A stretch of DNA of 64,000 nt from Nitrococcus mobilis Nb-231 (GCF_000153205.1 NZ_CH672427.1:2428342-2492341), one strand, 5' to 3'. Positions 1 through 7,358 are shown, numbered from the stretch's first letter. Program-made: numbers and translations. The notes: a model not told the origin generated them from the letters alone.

Positions 1-573
1 ATCAGCGCGCTGGCCGCTGCGCTGCACAGTTCCAAGCAAACGGTGGTTTCACAGAAGGTGCAACTCCGACGCCTCGGCGAGCAGCTCAACGTAGCACTGG
101 TGAAGAAAGTCAAGGAGCTGTCGTATTATCGCTCGGAATTCTTCGGCCGATTGCGCCAAGTGCTGGGCGATGTGCCGGAGATTCGGGTCGTCGGCGATCG
201 CTTCATGTTCCAGTCCGAGCTCTTTTTCCCCAGCGGTTCGGCGCAAATCGCAGCGCCAGGCAAGGATAAGCTCGACCGTCTCGCTACCGTACTCGAGGAG
301 GTTTCCCGGCGTATTCCCGGCGATGTCGACTGGGTGTTGCAGGTCGATGGCCATACCGACCGGCGCCCTATTCACACGCCTCGATTTCCCTCCAACTGGG
401 AGCTCTCGACAGCCCGCGCCTTATCCATCGTGCATTATCTCGTCACCCGGGGCGTGCCGCCAAACCGCTTGGCGGCGGCGGGATACGGCCAATACGATCC
501 GATCGATTCCCGCGACTCACCGCAAGCCCTTGCACGCAACCGCCGGATCGAGCTGCGTTTGACGAGCCGTTGA
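1..573 (+). CDS. OmpA/MotB-like peptidoglycan-binding protein, 5' truncated
   Basis: The frame is open from the first base, so the N-terminus lies outside the window; 190 residues are visible. The first ~60 residues are helical and charged, like the coiled-coil linker seen in MotB-type proteins. From about residue 70 there is an OmpA_C domain: VDGHTDRRP (the D-G-H-T-D loop), NWELSTARA and the closing RNRRIELRL are the landmark peptidoglycan-contact motifs. Such proteins anchor an envelope or motor complex to the cell wall from the periplasmic side. Without the N-terminal membrane segment I cannot say whether it is a MotB-like stator or a stand-alone OmpA-domain protein. It converges with the hydrolase gene that ends at 615; only about 40 bp separate them. 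Confidence 0.8.
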   Translation: MSALAAALHSSKQTVVSQKVQLRRLGEQLNVALVKKVKELSYYRSEFFGRLRQVLGDVPEIRVVGDRFMFQSELFFPSGSAQIAAPGKDKLDRLATVLEEVSRRIPGDVDWVLQVDGHTDRRPIHTPRFPSNWELSTARALSIVHYLVTRGVPPNRLAAAGYGQYDPIDSRDSPQALARNRRIELRLTSR

Positions 574-614
574 TTGAACGGTTCAGACGGCCGATCCGCA
601 AGGATGAGCGGAGT

Positions 615-1115
615 TCACAATTGCAGCTCGTCGAGAAAGTTCTCGAACAGCCGCTCAAGCCGTGGCAGGTGGACATTGAGCGTATGGTTACCGTCGAGCA
701 CATGCAGGCGGACGCGATGTTGCTGCGCAAAGCGCCAGCTATGCTCAACGGGTATCACCTCATCGGCCCAGCCGTGCACGATCTCCACGAGGCTGGCGCA
801 CGGCGGCGTGTCCACCTGATAACCGGGCATGAGCAAGGCGGGCGCAATCAGGAAAAGCCCCCGCGGATTGAGGGTACGGCTCGCCACCGAGGTCACGTAG
901 CCACCCATGCTTGAGCCGACGAGCACCAGTGCGTTACCCCTCGGTGGATTGAGGGATAACAGATAACGCACTCGCTCGTCGGCATCGTAGGTAAAGCGGA
1001 AGTCCGGGCTTTCGACAGCGAGACCACGGCGGCGAGCGAGTTCGGCCAGTGCCGTGATCTTGTATCCCCAGGGCCCGCTTTCTTTGCCGTGCGCGAAGTA
1101 GACACTCGTGCTCAT
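615..1115 (-). CDS. YqiA-type alpha/beta hydrolase
   Basis: A small (166 aa) alpha/beta-fold esterase-like protein. The nucleophile elbow is GSSMGG, preceded by VLVG, and the C-terminal LDGNHTLNVH region supplies the probable catalytic His; HGWADEVIPVEH carries the likely acid residue. Size and motif spacing match the YqiA/UPF0227 group of short esterases, whose natural substrates are not well defined. I chose the ATG at 1115 (MSTSVYFAHGKESG) because homology begins there; an upstream in-frame ATG at 1148 would add 11 low-complexity residues. The stop is 7 nt beyond the next gene's end on the same strand (DUF4389, 1123-1440), so the two are probably cotranscribed. Confidence 0.8.
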   Translation of the reverse strand: MSTSVYFAHGKESGPWGYKITALAELARRRGLAVESPDFRFTYDADERVRYLLSLNPPRGNALVLVGSSMGGYVTSVASRTLNPRGLFLIAPALLMPGYQVDTPPCASLVEIVHGWADEVIPVEHSWRFAQQHRVRLHVLDGNHTLNVHLPRLERLFENFLDELQL

Positions 1116-1122
1116 AGGCCAG

Positions 1123-1440
1123 TTAGTATTGTTGTTGTCGCTGACCATCGGTAAGCGCAGCCAGCTCGGCGGTAGGCCAAGCGTCGAACGGCCAAGGTCG
1201 TTCTTCGCGATTGAAGGTGACGTAGAGCAGCACCTGATAGAGGTACGTGCTCAGTTGCCGCGCGAACGCCAGCAGCCGGGGGTTGCATGCACCACTGAGC
1301 AGTATAGAGATGAACTGGAAGACCACGATGGCCGTCAGCACCATTCCGGCGGTGCTGTAAATAATCGAGAACAGCACAATGAACAGCCCCCGTAGCCAGG
1401 TCTGCCGGTGGGTGAGATGCGCTTTCAGCGTGGAATCCAT
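1123..1440 (-). CDS. DUF4389 family membrane protein
   Basis: A 105-residue protein with two hydrophobic segments (about residues 17-48: LRGLFIVLFSIIYSTAGMV followed by a second stretch). The pattern of a TWLRGLF start, FQF in the second helix, a LSTYLYQ stretch and FNxEERPWPFD near the end is that of DUF4389, a short inner-membrane family of unknown function common in gammaproteobacteria. It is followed on the same strand by the YqiA-type hydrolase with an 8-bp gap, suggesting an operon. No catalytic residues are apparent. The C-terminal Gln-rich tail is probably cytoplasmic and disordered. Confidence 0.75.
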   Translation of the reverse strand: MDSTLKAHLTHRQTWLRGLFIVLFSIIYSTAGMVLTAIVVFQFISILLSGACNPRLLAFARQLSTYLYQVLLYVTFNREERPWPFDAWPTAELAALTDGQRQQQY

Positions 1441-1603
1441 GAAAAATGCCTCGTGTCGATGGGGTCAGGGGTCGCATGATAACCGCCATCGTGGCTGCGT
1501 AGTAGCCATCCGGCGGGCGCTCGACTCAAAAGCAGCCTGACTTGGCCCCGGAAACGGGGCGCTGGGCGAGGTGCTAAATGCCGCGCGGCCAATGGATTCG
1601 CGA

Positions 1604-1975
1604 TCAACACAGATCCAGTGCAAAGCGCTTGAGATCCTCCAATGCCACCACCTCTAGAGCGGCCTCATGGGTGGCTGCGAGCACCACGCGTGGCGCGCAG
1701 CCTGCTTCCAGCGCCTCCTGCCAGCGGGCCGCACAAAGACACCAGCGATCGTTGGGCTTAAGCCCGGGGAAGCCGGCCTCGGGCAGCGGGGTGGTCAGGT
1801 CATTGCCGCGGGCGCGCGAGAAAGCGAGAAAGGCCTCCGTTACTTGAGTACAAACCGCATGCACGCCAAGATCTTCGGGCCCTACTCGGCAGTGGCCGTC
1901 GCGATAAAACCCGGTCATAGGATCGTAGCAGCAAGGCTCCAGCTCACTGCCCAGTACGTTGCGATGTTCTGCCAT
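1604..1975 (-). CDS. DUF2237 family protein
   Basis: A 123-residue soluble protein. The conserved features of DUF2237 are all visible: NVLGSELEPC at the N-terminus, DPMTGFYRDG, GPEDLGVHAVC, FSRARGNDLTTP, PGLKPNDRWCLC and a final ALEVVALEDLKRFA. The several conserved Cys residues suggest metal binding or redox activity, but no biochemical function is established for the family that I know of. The start is taken as ATG at 1975 (MAEHRNVLG), where the family similarity begins; a longer reading from 2014 adds unconserved residues. It is a single gene, separated from the E1 gene at 2111 and from the DUF4389 gene by about 160 bp. Confidence 0.82.
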   Translation of the reverse strand: MAEHRNVLGSELEPCCYDPMTGFYRDGHCRVGPEDLGVHAVCTQVTEAFLAFSRARGNDLTTPLPEAGFPGLKPNDRWCLCAARWQEALEAGCAPRVVLAATHEAALEVVALEDLKRFALDLC

Positions 1976-2110
1976 GGCTCTTAGGGGTCCTCTGTGCGAA
2001 TCGTAGCGAAGCACCCAGTGTAGCTGCGGTGCTCACTAATTCGAAGCCGATTGCGTGCCGCGGCGCTTGAGCGAGCAACAAAATTCGGTCCCCTACCGAG
2101 CAAGCACCGC

Positions 2111-4405
2111 TTATCGGTCGCTTGTGGCAGCCAGCATGGAGCGGGCGGCTGCGATGATCTGTTCTTCATTCGGCAGTACCTGCTGTGCCGCCTTCCCCAA
2201 AGGGATATAGCTGTCTTCACCGACGACGCGCCGAATTTGAATACTGCGACCGCAGGTCTCGACAATAGCGGTGACGATCTCCTCCGAGAGCGCGCCGGTG
2301 CGTCGACCCTCGTCGACTACCAGGACCCGCCCGATTGACCGCGCGTGCCGAGCGATGAGCATGCGGTTCAGTGGCTTGAGCCAGCGCAGATCGACGATAC
2401 GTATCCGTGCCCCGCTCTCCCGGCGCAGCCGTCTCGCCGCTCGCAGCGACAGCCAGACTCCGTTGCCGTAGGTGATGATCAGCAACTCGTGTGCCCGCGC
2501 ATGATAGACCCGCGCTGAACCAAGAGGAATGGCGCGACCAGGCGCGGGATAAGGAAACAGCCATTTGCCGTCGTTGGGTTGGTAGAGATCCTTGGTCATG
2601 TAAAGCGCTATCGGCTCGAGGAAGGCCACCACACGGCCATTTACTGTGTTCAGCGCTGCGCAGGTGCGTAGCATCTGCACCGCATCGTCGCCGCGGGCGG
2701 GACAAGCGATGATCAGGCCTGGGATATCGCGCAACGCAGCGATGGAATTATCGTTGTGAAAGTGCCCGCCGAAGCCCTTCTGGTAGGCGAACGCCGCGAT
2801 GCGCATCAGCAGGGGGTTGGCGTACTGGCCGTTGGAAAAAAACTGCAGGGAGGCCGCCTCGCCGCGGATCTGATCGCAGGCGTTGTGAAAATAGGCGAGA
2901 TATTGGATCTCCGGGATCGGCAACAGTCCCAGGTAGGCCGCACCTTGAGCCAACCCGAGCACGGCGGTTTCGTCGATCAAGGTATTGAATACACGGTGGC
3001 CTTTGAACGTCTCGTAGAGCCCGGCGGTGACCGTGTAGACACCACCTTTTTGGGCGACGTCCTCGCCAAAGACGATGGCCTGTGGGTATTTCACCAGCAA
3101 TTCGTGCAGCGCCCGGTTGAGCTGAACGGCGAGGTGGCGGGGCGGCTGGCGCTCCGGCAGTCCGCCCGAGCCGCCGAACGCGCGCTGAGGCTCGGTTTGA
3201 TAATCGACCCGGCGCGCCTCGGTGTTGACCGCCGCGGCATCGTAGGGTGCGAGCGGGCGCATGATCTGCGTGCGGTGCTCGAGTTTGGGCGTCCGTGCCG
3301 CGCGGGACGCCGCCTTACGCACCCGCTGACGAGCCATTTGATAGCGGTCCAGAATCTGCGTCACGCTCAACAGACCCGCACGCAGCGCCGTGCGTGCACT
3401 ATGCAGTAGCGGGTCTTGTGCCTCGCCAGCCTCGATCTGTGCCAGGCTGCGGTATTTGTCTTCCAGGTCCGAGCCTGCATGGCCTAGCAAGCGCTGCATA
3501 TGAAGGTGCAGGAAGGCGGGTTGGCGGGTGCGGCGGACATACTCCACGGCCGCCGCGGCGACGGCGTGGGCCGCGACGAGATCCAAGCCGTCGCCGGTAA
3601 AGTAGCGGATGCCCGGACGCCCGCGCAGGCTAGCCTCGATCCAGCCCGCCGGCGGGCGCAGCGAAATGCCCAAGCCATTATCCTCGCAGACGAGTAGGAT
3701 CGGGCAGGGCAGATGTTGGTGGGTCGTCCAGGCGGCGGCGTTGAACCCCGCCTGCGTGGCGGCGTGGTCCACGGAGGCATCACCGAAGCTGCAGACGATA
3801 ATGGCATCCGGCGGGATCGGTAACCCGGTTCCGCTGCGCCGCGCGAGTGCGATGGCGATGGCCATGCCCACCGCCTTGGGTAGCTGCGAACCGATGGTCG
3901 AGGTCTGCGGCAATACCCACAGCGGTTTGGAGCCCCAGACCTTGTGACGGCCACCCGAGATCGGATCCGCGGCGCTTGCCGCCAGCGACAGCGCCGCATC
4001 GTACACCGGATCGATGTGTGGGAGCTTGCGTGCGCGCTCCATCATAAAAGCGCCGGATCGGTAATGCAGGAATGCGGGGTCGGTATGGCGTGTGAGGCGT
4101 CCGAGCACGGCGTTGCCTTCGTGTCCGGCGCTGCCGATCGTATAGAAGCCCTCGTTGCGGGCGCGCATGGCGCGTGCCTCGAAATCGAGATGGCGCGAGA
4201 GCACCTGTGATTCGAACAATTCAAGGAAGGCCGCACCGCTGAGAGTCGAGCCGCTGCGGATCGGTTCGGTGAGCGCGGCGCGGCCTGCCAGTAGCTCGTC
4301 CCACGTCTGTAGGAGCCGAAGGAAGTTTTGATCGACGATTGCGGCGCGGTTGATGGTGTGCGCCGTGTGCTTGCCGCGGGTGGGGCGAGGATCTTTAGAT
4401 ATCAT
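2111..4405 (-). CDS. 2-oxoacid dehydrogenase E1, alpha and beta subunits fused
   Basis: A 764-residue thiamine-diphosphate enzyme. The N-terminal half (about 60-400) is an E1-alpha domain: the ThDP motif starts GDASVDHAA and closes with CEDN 27 residues later, and the alpha-type GSAGHEGNAV stretch is present. A linker of about 30 residues (ARRVDYQTEPQRAFGGSGG region) joins it to an E1-beta domain: VFGEDVAQKGGVY, PEIQYLAYFHNACDQIRGEA, and the C-terminal transketolase domain LLIITYGNGVWLSLRAA. Such enzymes decarboxylate pyruvate or branched-chain 2-oxoacids and pass the acyl group to a lipoyl E2. No E2 or E3 gene lies nearby, so the substrate is open. Start: ATG at 4405 is preferred; an ATG 36 nt upstream is also possible. 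A strong hairpin (4457-4495) lies just upstream. Confidence 0.85.
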   Translation of the reverse strand: MISKDPRPTRGKHTAHTINRAAIVDQNFLRLLQTWDELLAGRAALTEPIRSGSTLSGAAFLELFESQVLSRHLDFEARAMRARNEGFYTIGSAGHEGNAVLGRLTRHTDPAFLHYRSGAFMMERARKLPHIDPVYDAALSLAASAADPISGGRHKVWGSKPLWVLPQTSTIGSQLPKAVGMAIAIALARRSGTGLPIPPDAIIVCSFGDASVDHAATQAGFNAAAWTTHQHLPCPILLVCEDNGLGISLRPPAGWIEASLRGRPGIRYFTGDGLDLVAAHAVAAAAVEYVRRTRQPAFLHLHMQRLLGHAGSDLEDKYRSLAQIEAGEAQDPLLHSARTALRAGLLSVTQILDRYQMARQRVRKAASRAARTPKLEHRTQIMRPLAPYDAAAVNTEARRVDYQTEPQRAFGGSGGLPERQPPRHLAVQLNRALHELLVKYPQAIVFGEDVAQKGGVYTVTAGLYETFKGHRVFNTLIDETAVLGLAQGAAYLGLLPIPEIQYLAYFHNACDQIRGEAASLQFFSNGQYANPLLMRIAAFAYQKGFGGHFHNDNSIAALRDIPGLIIACPARGDDAVQMLRTCAALNTVNGRVVAFLEPIALYMTKDLYQPNDGKWLFPYPAPGRAIPLGSARVYHARAHELLIITYGNGVWLSLRAARRLRRESGARIRIVDLRWLKPLNRMLIARHARSIGRVLVVDEGRRTGALSEEIVTAIVETCGRSIQIRRVVGEDSYIPLGKAAQQVLPNEEQIIAAARSMLAATSDR

Positions 4406-4443
4406 GGCCAAACCTGGCATGGGGCGTCGGCTAGTAGGCATAC

Positions 4444-4507
4444 TCTAGCGTAGTCTCCCGCCCCATTTGGCGCTTATAGCGCCAAATGGGGCGGGGCACT
4501 ACACCAG
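4444..4507. repeat. Hairpin made of two abutted MITE ends
   Basis: A perfect 18-bp inverted repeat with a 3-nt loop occupies 4457-4495 (arms begin CCCGCCCCATTTGGCGCT). Flanking bases extend the similarity to the ends of the 159-bp element at 26869-27027: both share the core GTAGTGCCCCGCCC. This copy seems to be two terminal repeats with the interior missing. A CTAG lies at its left edge (4444-4447), matching the CTAG duplication of the larger copy; the right edge reads CCAG. It sits in the promoter/leader side of the E1 gene, so it could act there as a hairpin if transcribed. Confidence 0.75.
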
Positions 4508-4623
4508 AGCAGCGTATGACGAATCGGTGAGCGACTGACAATCGAGCGCACGCGCCGTGATCTCTATGGTATGAGTTTCGGTGTCGAGTCGGATCATCCA
4601 CCTGCTACGAGGACGACTCCGTT

Positions 4624-4833
4624 ATGGCTACACGTTTCAAAATCGGCGATCACGTTCGCTGGAATTCCGAGGCGGGCTACGTCAGCGGCTGCATCGTTAA
4701 CATTCATACTCAAGATTTCCGGTGGAAAGGGCATATCCGCCGCTGCAGCGAGGACGAGCCGCAGTACGAGATCAAGAGCGACAAGACCGATCACATTGCC
4801 GTGCACAAGGGCTCGGCGCTGACCCGCATCTGA
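4624..4833 (+). CDS. DUF2945 (HVA1-type TUDOR-like) small protein
   Basis: A 69-residue basic protein. FKIGDHVRWNSEAGYVSG at the start, IKSDKTDHIAVHKGSAL at the end and the spacing between them match DUF2945, also called the hypervirulence-associated TUDOR-like domain, a small SH3/Tudor-like barrel. Function in bacteria is unknown. The family member usually has TGxVxGxIV and this protein reads AGYVSGCIV. ATG at 4624 follows an AGGACGACTCCGTT leader with a plausible ribosome site. It is divergent from the E1 gene, with the MITE-like hairpin between them, and is followed by a transposase relic. Confidence 0.8.
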   Translation: MATRFKIGDHVRWNSEAGYVSGCIVNIHTQDFRWKGHIRRCSEDEPQYEIKSDKTDHIAVHKGSALTRI

Positions 4834-4852
4834 CGCCGCCGGGCCCGATGGC

Positions 4853-5080
4853 GGGTTAGGACAGGCCTTACATTTGAAATAGCTGTCGAAGAGCCTTGTC
4901 GTCTCCAGTTCAATACGCGACGCCGCAAGGCGGTGGCGACGGGATGGTAAACCCCTTATGCATTGAGTTCGCCGGAGCGCTTTATCACGTGACCGCGCGC
5001 GGCAACGCCCGAGCTCCATTTTGACGACGAAGACCGGCGACAATTTCTGAGTTTGCTGCGCCAAATGTAAGGCCTAACCC
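4853..5080. mobile_element. Relic of a REP-associated (Y1) transposase unit bounded by inverted repeats
   Basis: The ends are an imperfect inverted repeat: GGGTTAGGaca-GGCCTTACATTTG at 4853-4876 and CAAATGTAAGGCCTAACCC at 5062-5080. Between them, from about 4944 on the plus strand, the reading MVNPLCIEFAGALYHVTARGNA is the N-terminus of an IS200/RAYT-type transposase, followed by a frameshift into residues resembling DDEDRRQFLSLL. Everything downstream of that, including the catalytic domain, is gone. This is a deletion derivative, not a working element. It lies between the DUF2945 gene and a toxin-antitoxin pair. Confidence 0.65.
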
Positions 5081-5175
5081 TTGTGCTTGAGTCGAAGGCG
5101 GACTCTGTTGTTGTGTTTTTGGGCTTTGCTATCAGAGGCTGAACGGCCAATAACGGCCAATGGAGAACTCCATGT

Positions 5176-5592
5176 CTACAGCCGTGGTTCGCCCGGCAGC
5201 GTTGCGAGCCGCAGCCCCGGCAGCCCAGCGAAATCGCTGGCATTGCGGGTCAACAACGCGTATCCGTGCTCGATTGCCTGCGCGGCCAGCCATAGATCAT
5301 TATAGCGCGGCCGCGGGGAGCGCCCGGCGCGCTTGACGGCGGCCGCGAGCACGCTAAAAGCCGCGGCCGTGTGCCTGGAGATCTCCAGGGTGGGGCGCTG
5401 CTCTACCTGTTGGAGGTAGGCGGCCCGCACCGCTCGCTCGGCCGGATCGGCACAGATCTCAACACCGAAGCCCAGCTCTCCGAGCGAGATTACCGAGGCG
5501 AACACCGGTGCGTCTCCGGCCGCTGCGATAACGCTCTGGTGGTCCACCTCGCCGGCAGCGAGCCCCACCCAGATGCAGCTATCGAAAATCAT
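5176..5592 (-). CDS. PIN-domain toxin (VapC-like)
   Basis: A 138-residue PIN-domain protein, expected to be an Mg-dependent RNase held in check by the antitoxin encoded just upstream. The acidic residues are in place: D near the N-terminus (MIFDSC), E in SLGELGFG, D in RYNDLWLAAQA and D in LLTRNASDF. The ATG at 5592 overlaps the antitoxin stop codon by 4 nt (ATGA), the arrangement expected for translational coupling; an ATG 6 nt upstream is also possible. The downstream side carries the transposase relic ending at 5080. Targets cannot be told from sequence. Confidence 0.85.
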   Translation of the reverse strand: MIFDSCIWVGLAAGEVDHQSVIAAAGDAPVFASVISLGELGFGVEICADPAERAVRAAYLQQVEQRPTLEISRHTAAAFSVLAAAVKRAGRSPRPRYNDLWLAAQAIEHGYALLTRNASDFAGLPGLRLATLPGEPRL

Positions 5593-5843
5593 GCCCATGG
5601 ATCGCGCACCGCTTCGTCGAAATCTTCCTTGCTATCCTCAAGCCAGCGAGCGGCTTGCTCCGGCGTGAGCATAGGCGTCAGTCCGGCGAGTGCCTGGGCT
5701 GCGGTCATGGTCGGCTCAGGCGGCACGATTCGGGCGATCATGATGCGGTTTCGCTCGATTGCTACGCTCTCACCCCGACTGGCCACCTTGTCCAGAACCT
5801 CGCGAGTGTGCCGGGCCAACTCGGTGGCGCTGATCGTTTGCAT
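5589..5843 (-). CDS. Phd/YefM-type antitoxin
   Basis: An 84-residue protein beginning MQTISATELARHTREVLDKV, which is the Phd/YefM DNA-binding fold, followed by an acidic, probably unstructured C-terminal tail (EDSKEDFDEAVRDPWA) that would wrap the PIN toxin. It precedes the toxin with a 4-nt overlap. The start ATG at 5843 has a purine-rich GGGAGATCGAGGG leader. Upstream lie two TACGTA palindromes (5862-5877), a candidate autoregulatory operator. The pairing of a Phd-type antitoxin with a PIN toxin is common. Confidence 0.85.
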   Translation of the reverse strand: MQTISATELARHTREVLDKVASRGESVAIERNRIMIARIVPPEPTMTAAQALAGLTPMLTPEQAARWLEDSKEDFDEAVRDPWA

Positions 5844-5861
5844 CCCTCGATCTCCCTGTTT

Positions 5862-5877
5862 TACGTATCAATACGTA
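5862..5877. promoter_or_regulatory. Candidate operator of the Phd/PIN toxin-antitoxin pair
   Basis: Two copies of the palindrome TACGTA, 10 bp apart (5862-5867 and 5872-5877), lie 19 bp upstream of the antitoxin start. One-helical-turn spacing and self-complementarity fit binding by a dimeric Phd-type repressor. The role is inferred from position and symmetry only. Confidence 0.5.
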
Positions 5878-5992
5878 TTATGCACGTTATATGCGCACTC
5901 TTCCAGAATGCAGCACACAAGCCGATCGGTTATGGACTGCCGGGCGCCCGCCTCGCGGCCGCGCTGGGGGCGCTATGTTCGTGGTAGGGCTG

Positions 5993-6157
5993 CAGCAATT
6001 CTAATTATGGCGCTCGAGCCAAAACATGTTGAGCGTCAGCGCGCAGCGGATAGAGGAAGAGGCGCTTGGGGGCGGCGTCGTGGCGGTCTTTGTGGCCGCA
6101 GTCGGTGGTCAAGCCAACTGTAGTTCCTGGCCTGGGCGGCAATAATTAGAATTGCTG
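5993..6157. repeat. 165-bp element with 16-bp perfect inverted repeats
   Basis: CAGCAATTCTAATTAT at 5993-6008 is repeated as its exact complement at 6142-6157. The interior is GC-rich and has no open frame of note. Size and structure are those of a MITE or a deletion derivative of an insertion sequence. The right end stops 7 bp before the start codon of the ribbon-helix-helix gene at 6165, so the element supplies that gene's leader. The bases between 5880 and 5992 show no gene. Confidence 0.6.
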
Positions 6158-6164
6158 GCTTTCC

Positions 6165-6374
6165 ATGGCTAAGCTTGATCTTTCGACCCAGCCGTCGCAG
6201 AAGGAGGCCCAGCTGAAGAGCAACAGCAAGCTGCCGCAGATTACCGAGCAGGTGTCATTGTGCATCATGGTGACTCCCAAGCAGAGGCGCGAAATCAAGT
6301 CCTACGCCGCCTCACTTGGGCTCACGAACAAGGAACTGATTCTGCGGGCCATTGAGGCGTTCCGCCATGACTGA
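6165..6374 (+). CDS. Small ribbon-helix-helix-like protein
   Basis: A 69-residue protein I do not recognise by name. After a polar N-terminus of ~28 residues, EQVSLCIMV reads as a beta strand, followed by helices TPKQRREIKSYAASLG and LTNKELILRAIEAFRHD: the order strand-helix-helix of an RHH (Arc/MetJ) DNA-binding domain. It overlaps the next gene by 8 nt, so the two are translationally coupled. The start lies 8 bp from the end of an inverted-repeat element and no clear ribosome site is visible. An antitoxin or plasmid-type regulator is possible. Confidence 0.6.
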   Translation: MAKLDLSTQPSQKEAQLKSNSKLPQITEQVSLCIMVTPKQRREIKSYAASLGLTNKELILRAIEAFRHD

Positions 6375-6615
6375 TCAGGAACCGGAGAGTCAGACCCTTC
6401 GCTACCTGCGGTGCATCGACGAGAAGTTGGATGGGCTGCGTGAGGATATGAGTGGCGTCAAGAGCCGTCTTGGCCGTTTGGAGACAGGTGAGGCCCAACT
6501 GCATGTTGACCTCGCGCAGATCCACGCCGCACTCGCTGAGCACTCAAATCGCTTTGACCGTACTGACGCGCGGTTTGAACGAATCGAGCGGCGCCTCGAA
6601 TTTAGTGACATCTAG
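6367..6615 (+). CDS. Small coiled-coil protein coupled to RHH gene
   Basis: An 82-residue, highly charged protein with heptad spacing across most of its length (CIDEKLDGLREDMSGVKSRL, then LAQIHAALAEHSNRFDRTDA and FERIERRLEF). No catalytic motif is visible. Proteins of this kind are frequent next to toxin-antitoxin genes and mobile DNA, and their role is unknown. The ATG at 6367 lies inside the end of the RHH gene. It converges with the FitB-like toxin gene ending at 6633. Confidence 0.6.
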   Translation: MTDQEPESQTLRYLRCIDEKLDGLREDMSGVKSRLGRLETGEAQLHVDLAQIHAALAEHSNRFDRTDARFERIERRLEFSDI

Positions 6616-6632
6616 CTCGCGTTCTTCAGAGC

Positions 6633-7052
6633 TTACGCCTCCCACGGATTGATAACCTCCACGCCGGCGGCTTTGAAAGGATTTGTGTCGCGCGTGGCGA
6701 CGGCAAGTCCGTTCGCAGTAGCAATGGCTGCGATATATCCATCGGCTGCGGCGATTGCCAGACCAACCGCATGCGCCTTCGCCATCAGTTCGGCATAGGC
6801 TTGCGTGCATGCGAGATCAAACGCGAGCACGCGCCCGGCGAACAGCGGTATCACCCGCTTTTCCATGTCCTCCTGTAGCCTGGTCCGCCGTTTGCCAGGC
6901 GGCAGAAGAGCGACTCCCGCTCGTAGCTCAGCAACCGTGATGGCGGACAGATAGAGCGTTTCAAGCGGTTGCGCATCGATCCACTCGATGACTCGGGCTT
7001 GCGGCGTACGGCGCAGCGGCTCAGAAACCACATTGATATCAAGCAGGATCAT
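6633..7052 (-). CDS. PIN-domain toxin, FitB-like
   Basis: A 139-residue PIN protein beginning MILLDINVVSEPLRR, with E in ITVAELRAG, D in AADGYIAAIA and D in LAVATRDTNPF, giving the four-acid PIN active site. The N-terminal LDxNVxSE and the VINPW ending are typical of the FitB branch of VapC toxins, which pair with RHH antitoxins. The start codon overlaps the antitoxin stop by 4 nt (ATGA at 7049-7052). Expected to cleave RNA when freed from FitA; the target is unknown. Confidence 0.88.
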   Translation of the reverse strand: MILLDINVVSEPLRRTPQARVIEWIDAQPLETLYLSAITVAELRAGVALLPPGKRRTRLQEDMEKRVIPLFAGRVLAFDLACTQAYAELMAKAHAVGLAIAAADGYIAAIATANGLAVATRDTNPFKAAGVEVINPWEA

Positions 7053-7303
7053 CCAAGGTTCAGCGCACGGGCAAGGGACTTGTCGCGGACCTGCTCGAAG
7101 ACGGCGAATTCTTCATCGGTGAGCTTGGTACGGCGGCCAATGTCGGCAAGCAGCGATCCCAGCTTTACGCGCCCTTCCGGTGTCACCGCCGCTTCCAGAA
7201 TCGCGCGCACCTCGGCTTCCATACTATGACCGTGTCGCGCGGCTCGCACTCGCAGGGCCCGATGCACTTCATTGGGCAAGTTGCGTACCGTAAGCATGGC
7301 CAT
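7049..7303 (-). CDS. RHH antitoxin, FitA-like
   Basis: An 84-residue protein starting MAMLTVRNLPNEVHRALRVR: a beta strand followed by two helices, the ribbon-helix-helix fold of the FitA/StbC group, then a C-terminal segment that would bind the FitB toxin. ATG at 7303 is preferred; an in-frame TTG two codons upstream is less likely. The upstream sequence carries an inverted repeat (7326-7358) positioned as an autoregulatory operator, as known for FitAB. Confidence 0.85.
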   Translation of the reverse strand: MAMLTVRNLPNEVHRALRVRAARHGHSMEAEVRAILEAAVTPEGRVKLGSLLADIGRRTKLTDEEFAVFEQVRDKSLARALNLG

Positions 7304-7325
7304 TTTCAAAAACTCGCTTTACATT

Positions 7326-7358
7326 CGATGCATACATAATAGCGATTTGCATGCATCG
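7326..7358. promoter_or_regulatory. Candidate FitAB operator
   Basis: CGATGCAT (7326-7333) and ATGCATCG (7351-7358) form an inverted repeat 23 bp upstream of the fitA-like start. Two half sites about 2.4 helical turns apart suit a FitA tetramer. CATAATAG between them may be part of the promoter. Inferred from position and symmetry. Confidence 0.5.

Noticed and set aside
2756-3409. Long plus-strand open frame opposite the E1 gene
   Set aside because: It is antisense to a clear two-domain E1 gene and has no recognisable motif; high GC makes long antisense frames common.
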